DNA of 64,000 nt, taken from Chrysopilus asiliformis (Eukaryota; Arthropoda; Insecta; Diptera; Rhagionidae). Location: positions 110,611,034 to 110,675,033 of the forward strand of contig OZ035962.1 of assembly GCA_964034945.1 (NCBI GenBank), written 5' to 3'. Position 1 is the stretch's first letter. Every line of letters begins with the position of its first letter. Shown here one piece after another: positions 59,634 through 64,000 of this stretch. The translations under genes and the position numbers were made by a program. Below the pieces are notes generated by a model that had not been told where the DNA came from, made no database searches, and saw only the letters and a list, made by a program, of their open reading frames with translations.

Positions 59634-61218
59634 GAAACTAAAAATTTTGGACAAATGTGCCTTTGGAAAAGCGAGTCCCTTAAAAACATGACCTTGTAAT
59701 AAAATATACGAATGTTTTAAGAAAATGAAAACAATATTATCAAAAACAACTTTTTATAATAAGAGAGTGGTTTATATTGATATCTAAAATTAATTGGAGG
59801 CAATGGGCCATTAATTGGAAATTTTTTTTCAACCTAATTATATTCTCAAAGCTTTTATTAAATTAAGCGTAAATTTTGTTATATTTCCGACAGTTAATAA
59901 ATAGAATTAACAGAAACAAATTAACGTTATTAAATTTAAACGAAATTGAAATTCTGCAATATATGTATATAATAAATTCATCAATCATTTTATTTATAGC
60001 CTATTGATGTCAAAAGCAAATTTTCTTCCATTTCATTTTCCAAAAATACGAATGAGTATAAACTGTCTCTTTACATTATAAAAGCCTTTTCCCAATGATG
60101 TGGTAAGATGGAGGTTTAATACCAATTCCATTCAATCTTTTGTATCAAATGCTACAATTTAAGCCGATGATATTTTTTAAGGACCATTGACAATCAACTT
60201 TATAATCTTGAGCGAAAGAAAAACGAATTTTTAAACGAAGAAAGGAGGAAAATCGTGTAGAAGGATGGAAAATTCTGCTATGAATCTATTTTTTTTTTTC
60301 GACTCTCCATCTTGTCGCTCTGACTTGTTCATATTTTTATTTGGAAAAATCCTGACTATAGCGAATATATGTTGTATAAAACATAATTTCAACTGAGCAA
60401 AAATCTTTCAGATCCGTTCATTGTGCAGCATACATAGTGAATTTCCAATGGAAAATTACGAAGATGAGGGAATGGAGAAGGAAACGCAAAAGCTTTTCTA
60501 TCATAGAATGGATACTTCCGAACTGAACTGAATGAAATTATCTTCGCTTGTCACTCAGGAAGACGTCCTTTATTTCACCGTTTGACAAGGCATCATTTAG
60601 GCTCGAACGAGCATGAACGATGTAAACGGGATTCGACTTATAAAGAGTATCGACTCTGATCAAAGTAACATTTCCTATACGATTTTTCATTTTCTACTTG
60701 CCTTTTTTTTTAATTTTTCCACTGTACCATGATGTATAGTTACAGTCTTTCTTTGGAATATAGCAGGAATCTGTCTTCAAAAGTGTGTAATATGTTGTGT
60801 TGGAATGGAGCTGCCTTAGAGACTGATGCCATTCATCTGTCATATTTATTGCAATCTCAATTTATGTTCAAATTTGAGATGGAGTTTACAAAAAAAAAAT
60901 GTATTGAATTCATGGATGATGATTTCGTCGAAGGGATGTATTATTCTTTTAAAACGCACGATTCTTAAAATAAAATACTTGAGATTTGAATATTGGTATT
61001 TTCTTCAATTTTTAATCCTGGAATATTTTGATTCTGCGATTTCTTCATTTTGCAAATTAAAAAGGTACGATTCTTAGTAATAGCAATTAATAAATGTATC
61101 TTAAGAACGTACAATATTTAAAAATTCAAATCACACTTAAGTGATTTAATCCAAACAACTCTAGTTCGTAAAGTCACCTTAGGTGCTGTTTATAAAATAT
61201 TGCCACTTCTATTCAAAC
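59634..61218. other. AT-rich intergenic DNA
   Basis: No gene recognised. Confidence 0.55.
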
Positions 61219-61220
61219 TA

Positions 61221-62003
61221 CACTCTAGAAAATTTTATTGTAATTTTACCCCTATTATCGTAGGAAACCATTTTCCTACGATAATAGGGGTAAAATTACA
61301 CCGAGTTGTAATGGCTTAAAAGCTATGCATTTTTACTCATTTTGTGGCGTACAAAAGCCTCTTTTACGGGGGAACTTTAAGCTAAATAAGAAGTAAAAGT
61401 ACAATACGGGTGTAATTTTACGACATGGATGTTTAAAATTACCACATTTTTGTTGTAATTTTCCTCCTATTTGGTAGCAAAACCGCGTCTTAAAGGTGTA
61501 ATTTTACGACATTTTTTGTTTAAAATTACACCGAAAATGGTATTAGAATTTCTCGGCTTATACGGTCTGCAAAAACAAAAATATTATATTATTTTGCGGA
61601 TGTTTTCACATCCAAATTTCCCGGGCATGTCTGCTATGTGGCAGACGCCACACAGGATTTTGGTAGAGTAAAACTCGATTCGAGTATTTATACTCCGATG
61701 CCACAAACCTTATGCGAATTATAAGGTTAAGGTTAAATTGTCCGTACAATAATGCAAAAATACCCTGCGAGCGTGTTTTTACACCAAAATGAGAGTAAAA
61801 ATACGAATATTGGTCGAAATTTTACGCAAGGTTTAAAATTACCCTATTTCTAGTGTAGGATTAATGTTTTTTGGGTGATTTTACAACTTAAATGGTGTGC
61901 GATCTAAATTCTGATTTTTTTTCGAAATTTTACGACGTTTTTGCAAATTTACCCCGTTTTTACCCCATTTTTCGGTTTAAATTCAAATTCATTTTCTACA
62001 GTG
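61221..62003. mobile_element. 783-bp TA-flanked MITE with GTAAAATTAC repeats
   Basis: CACTCTAGAAAAT and, inverted, CACTGTAGAAAAT at the ends; TA at 61219-61220 and 62004-62005. GTAATTTTAC / GTAAAATTAC words recur on both strands, including a perfect 29-bp-arm palindrome at 61239-61300. Confidence 0.75.
61239..61300. repeat. Perfect palindrome, 29-bp arms, 4-base loop
   Basis: Arms 61239-61267 and 61272-61300 (TACCCCTATTATCGTAGGAA core) around CCAT. It could form a cruciform or an RNA hairpin; it lies at the left end of the MITE. Confidence 0.93.
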
Positions 62004-62059
62004 TACACGGAGAGAAAATTTTGTAAATTGAAGTGTTTTTGGTAGGAATTGAGACAACA

Positions 62060-62300
62060 ACTAAAAAATTTTAAGTCTCCAGCTTACTCTCTTCGGAAGG
62101 TATGGTGTTCACCGACAGACAAACCGACGGAGAGGCTGACGAACGGGCAGACAGACAAACAGACAGACAGACAGACGGACAGACAAACAGATGGACGGAC
62201 ATGCGGAAATGAAAATCCTTTGTCATCCCCAACACTCTGGTGTAGTTCATTTTCGTGTTCGACAATTGGTTCGATGCGTTACAAACGACAGACTAAATCT
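62060..62300 (-). repeat. Diverged R1-like head
   Basis: On the minus strand: GTTTGTAACGCATCGAAC..., GAACTACACCAGAGTGTTG, then CATGTCCGTCCATCTG and a long CTGT tract, as in the first third of R1, but clearly older or of a sister family. It ends beside the R2 copy. Confidence 0.6.
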
Positions 62301-62311
62301 AATATAGAGTA

Positions 62312-62594
62312 CTAGCTTGCATACCCGTCGTTGCCGGGTTAAGTTTTTTAAATTTTTTTTTTTTTTTGTGATGGCCTATGTTGGAGCTAAACTTCAGGCC
62401 AATCCGCTCGGTAGTTTCCCCGCGAAAGGGTAACATACAGTGAGAGCTAAGTTTCGAGATCACTTTACCCCCTCTCCTTACTCCCCCACCCCTCGCGCTA
62501 CTTTCCCGTATACCTATGTTGGAACCAGAACTACCACAGACACTCATGCCAAATTTCAAGTCAATCGGTTCAGCCGTTTTTGCGTGAAAGAGGA

Positions 62595-62637
<43 letters not shown>

Positions 62638-62676
62638 GGCAGACAGACACCAACTCATTTTTATATATTAGTATGA
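62312..62676 (-). mobile_element. R2 Helitron, one-unit form
   Basis: Complete on the minus strand: TCATACTAATATATAAAAAT start at 62676, GGTATGCAAGCTAG end at 62312, inserted between A and T. Intact ACCCG-GCAACGA-CGGGT hairpin. (ACAG)n tract at 62595-62648. Confidence 0.88.
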
Positions 62677-62739
62677 TAAATAGTCGATTTGACTACTATT
62701 TGTAATGGAAATTCCGATTCCAACAAAAAAATGATTGAT

Positions 62740-63830
62740 TTTTAAAAGCTTTTATTTAGCTTGCCCTCGTGTTTGTCTGTTTGCCAGTCTGCTTGTCAGA
62801 TTCAAATCTTGCAATCCAATTTTGACCCACTTGCACTCATCCGATTGATTTGAAATTTTGCGCGCATACGTAAGTCCGATGACAACACAATATTTTCTTC
62901 ACTTCGTCCTTGTAAGGATAAGGGATGACAACACAATATTTTCTTTATTTCGTCCTTGTAAGGATAAGAGAATCTCCTGTAAGGATAACGTGATTATCCT
63001 TTTCCACAAATTTTCCGGAAAAAAATCTCATCTCGGGGTTTTTGGGGTCGCAGAATCCGATTCTGGAGTCAAAAAGTCCGTAAGGATAACGAAAGGTCTT
63101 GCAAGGATAACGTGGTCATCATTTTCTTCAAATTTTCCGGAAAAAATCTCACCCGGAGTTTTTATGGGGTCGCAGAATCCGATTCTGGAGTCAAAAAGTC
63201 CGTAAGGATAACGAAAGGTCCTGTAAGGATAATGCGTTTGTCGATTTCCTCAAATTTTCTGGAAAAAATCTCATCTCGGGGTTTTTGGGTTGCTGAACCC
63301 GATTTTGGAGTCAAAAAGTCCGTAAGGATAACGACAGGTTCTGTAAGGATAACGTGGTCATCATTTTCCTCAAATTTTCCAGAAAAAATCTCATCTGGGG
63401 ATTTTTTGGGGTCACTGAATCCGATTCTGAAGTCAAAAAGTCCGTAAGGATAACGAAAGGTCCTGTAAGGATAACGTGTTTATCGCTTTCCACAAATTTT
63501 CCGGAAAAAATCTCATCCAGGGGTTTTTATGGTCGCAGAATCCGACTCTGAAGTCAAAAAGTCCGTAAGGATAACGACAGGTCCTGTGAGGATAACGTGT
63601 TTATCGATTTCCTCAAATTTTCCGGAAAAAATCTCATCCGGGGGTTTTTGGGGTCGCAGAAGTCGATTCTGAAGTCAAAAAGTCCGTAAGGATAACGACA
63701 GGTCCTGTAAGGATAATGTTATTATTCTTTTCCTCAAATTTTCTAGGAAATGTGTCATCTTAGGGTTTTTAGGCTCGGCGAATCCTATTCTGACATTAAG
63801 AAGCCTGTAAGGGTAAGGGAAATATAAACG
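62740..63830 (+). repeat. R4 copy with 121-bp minisatellite array
   Basis: Head TTTATTTAGCTTGCCC with degenerate GTCTGTTTGCC tract at 62752-62800, then about seven units whose GTCCGTAAGG (or variant) starts lie at 62952, 63076, 63198, 63318, 63440, 63561, 63682 and 63803, i.e. 120-124 bp apart. Each unit has two TAAGGATAACG words, AATTTTCCGGAAAAAATCTC and TTTTTGGGGTCG. Open frames of 111-115 codons are satellite translation. Confidence 0.92.
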
Positions 63831-64000
63831 AAAAATGTCGTGCTATTTTACCCCACTTCCCAGCTCTGTCGTGATTTCTACCCCGTAAATGTGTGACACT
63901 ATTTTAAGCAGCTCCTGACAAATAAACCAGCAGACAAAATCTTCAGTCATGATACCTTAATTTTAAGTAGCCCAATTTCGTCGTAAAATGTAGTTTAAGG
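63831..64000. other. Right edge
   Basis: GTAAATGTGTGACACTATTTT at 63884-63904 resembles 24459-24478 next to another R4 copy, so this may still belong to the R4 family. No gene. Confidence 0.45.

Noticed and set aside
62858..63551. Open frames of 65-115 codons with repeated SSNFPEKIS-type peptides
   Set aside because: They are translations of the ~121-bp minisatellite; the unit is not a multiple of three and the frame drifts.

Overview
The window looks like gene-poor, repeat-saturated DNA of an arthropod, most probably an insect and possibly a fly (Diptera). It is AT-rich, has no bacterial gene organisation and no long open reading frame. Almost everything that can be identified is a transposable element or tandem repeat. 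The dipteran hint comes from the most abundant repeat (R1): a TATACCC start, a CTGT/CCGT microsatellite after CATGTCCGTC, and a hairpin near the 3' end resemble the DINE/INE-1-like (Helentron-derived) repeats of flies. This is recollection, not a search result. I found no tRNA, rRNA or confident host gene.

Layout. 1-5778: an almost perfect 8-bp satellite (GACAGACT)n running off the left edge. 5787-10830: two R1 copies flanking 2.3 kb, the tail of another repeat (R5), and a CCGTCTGATAAC-rich region holding a PIF/Harbinger transposase relic. 13514-14140: a complete-ended deletion derivative of a DD41D (rosa-type) mariner. 14385-26281: R1 copies, two Helitrons (R2), a hAT element with an 8-bp target duplication, R3/R4 repeats and a second mariner fragment. 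29009-29412: a Helitron with both ends. 31472-32485: two inverted-repeat elements. 34840-36719: R4 remnants, then a MITE and an R1 nested in an R2. 40116-45347: small MITEs, the only weak candidates for host coding sequence (41600-42742), nested palindromes and a TTAA-flanked element (R6). 47220-48170: R2 nested in R6 nested in R4. 50288-52281: a 2-kb hAT-type element. 54348-56100: a PIF-type MITE and a 1.06-kb foldback element. 58609-62003: a PIF/Harbinger derivative with a Myb/SANT-like ORF and two related TA-flanked MITEs. 62312-63830: an R2 Helitron and a 121-bp minisatellite.

Family names used here: R1 = HINE-like repeat (TATACCC start, TTATGTTT end). R2 = non-autonomous Helitron ending in CTAG. 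R3 = short repeat starting near CGAGGAATGTCTG. R4 = family with a TTTATTTAGCTTG head and a ~121-bp TAAGGATAACG minisatellite body. R5 = family whose tail reads ATATGACTCCAATCGACTCA. R6 = TTAA-flanked element with CACRTTGACTGCC ends. Several unrelated families carry a CTGT/ACAG microsatellite near one end, and the giant array at the left edge appears to be an overgrown copy of such a tract from R5.

No genes work together here; the logic is transposon biology: rolling-circle elements, cut-and-paste MITEs and foldback elements inserting into one another, with minisatellites expanding inside them. Coordinates of element ends with a target-site duplication are precise; other repeat edges are approximate.
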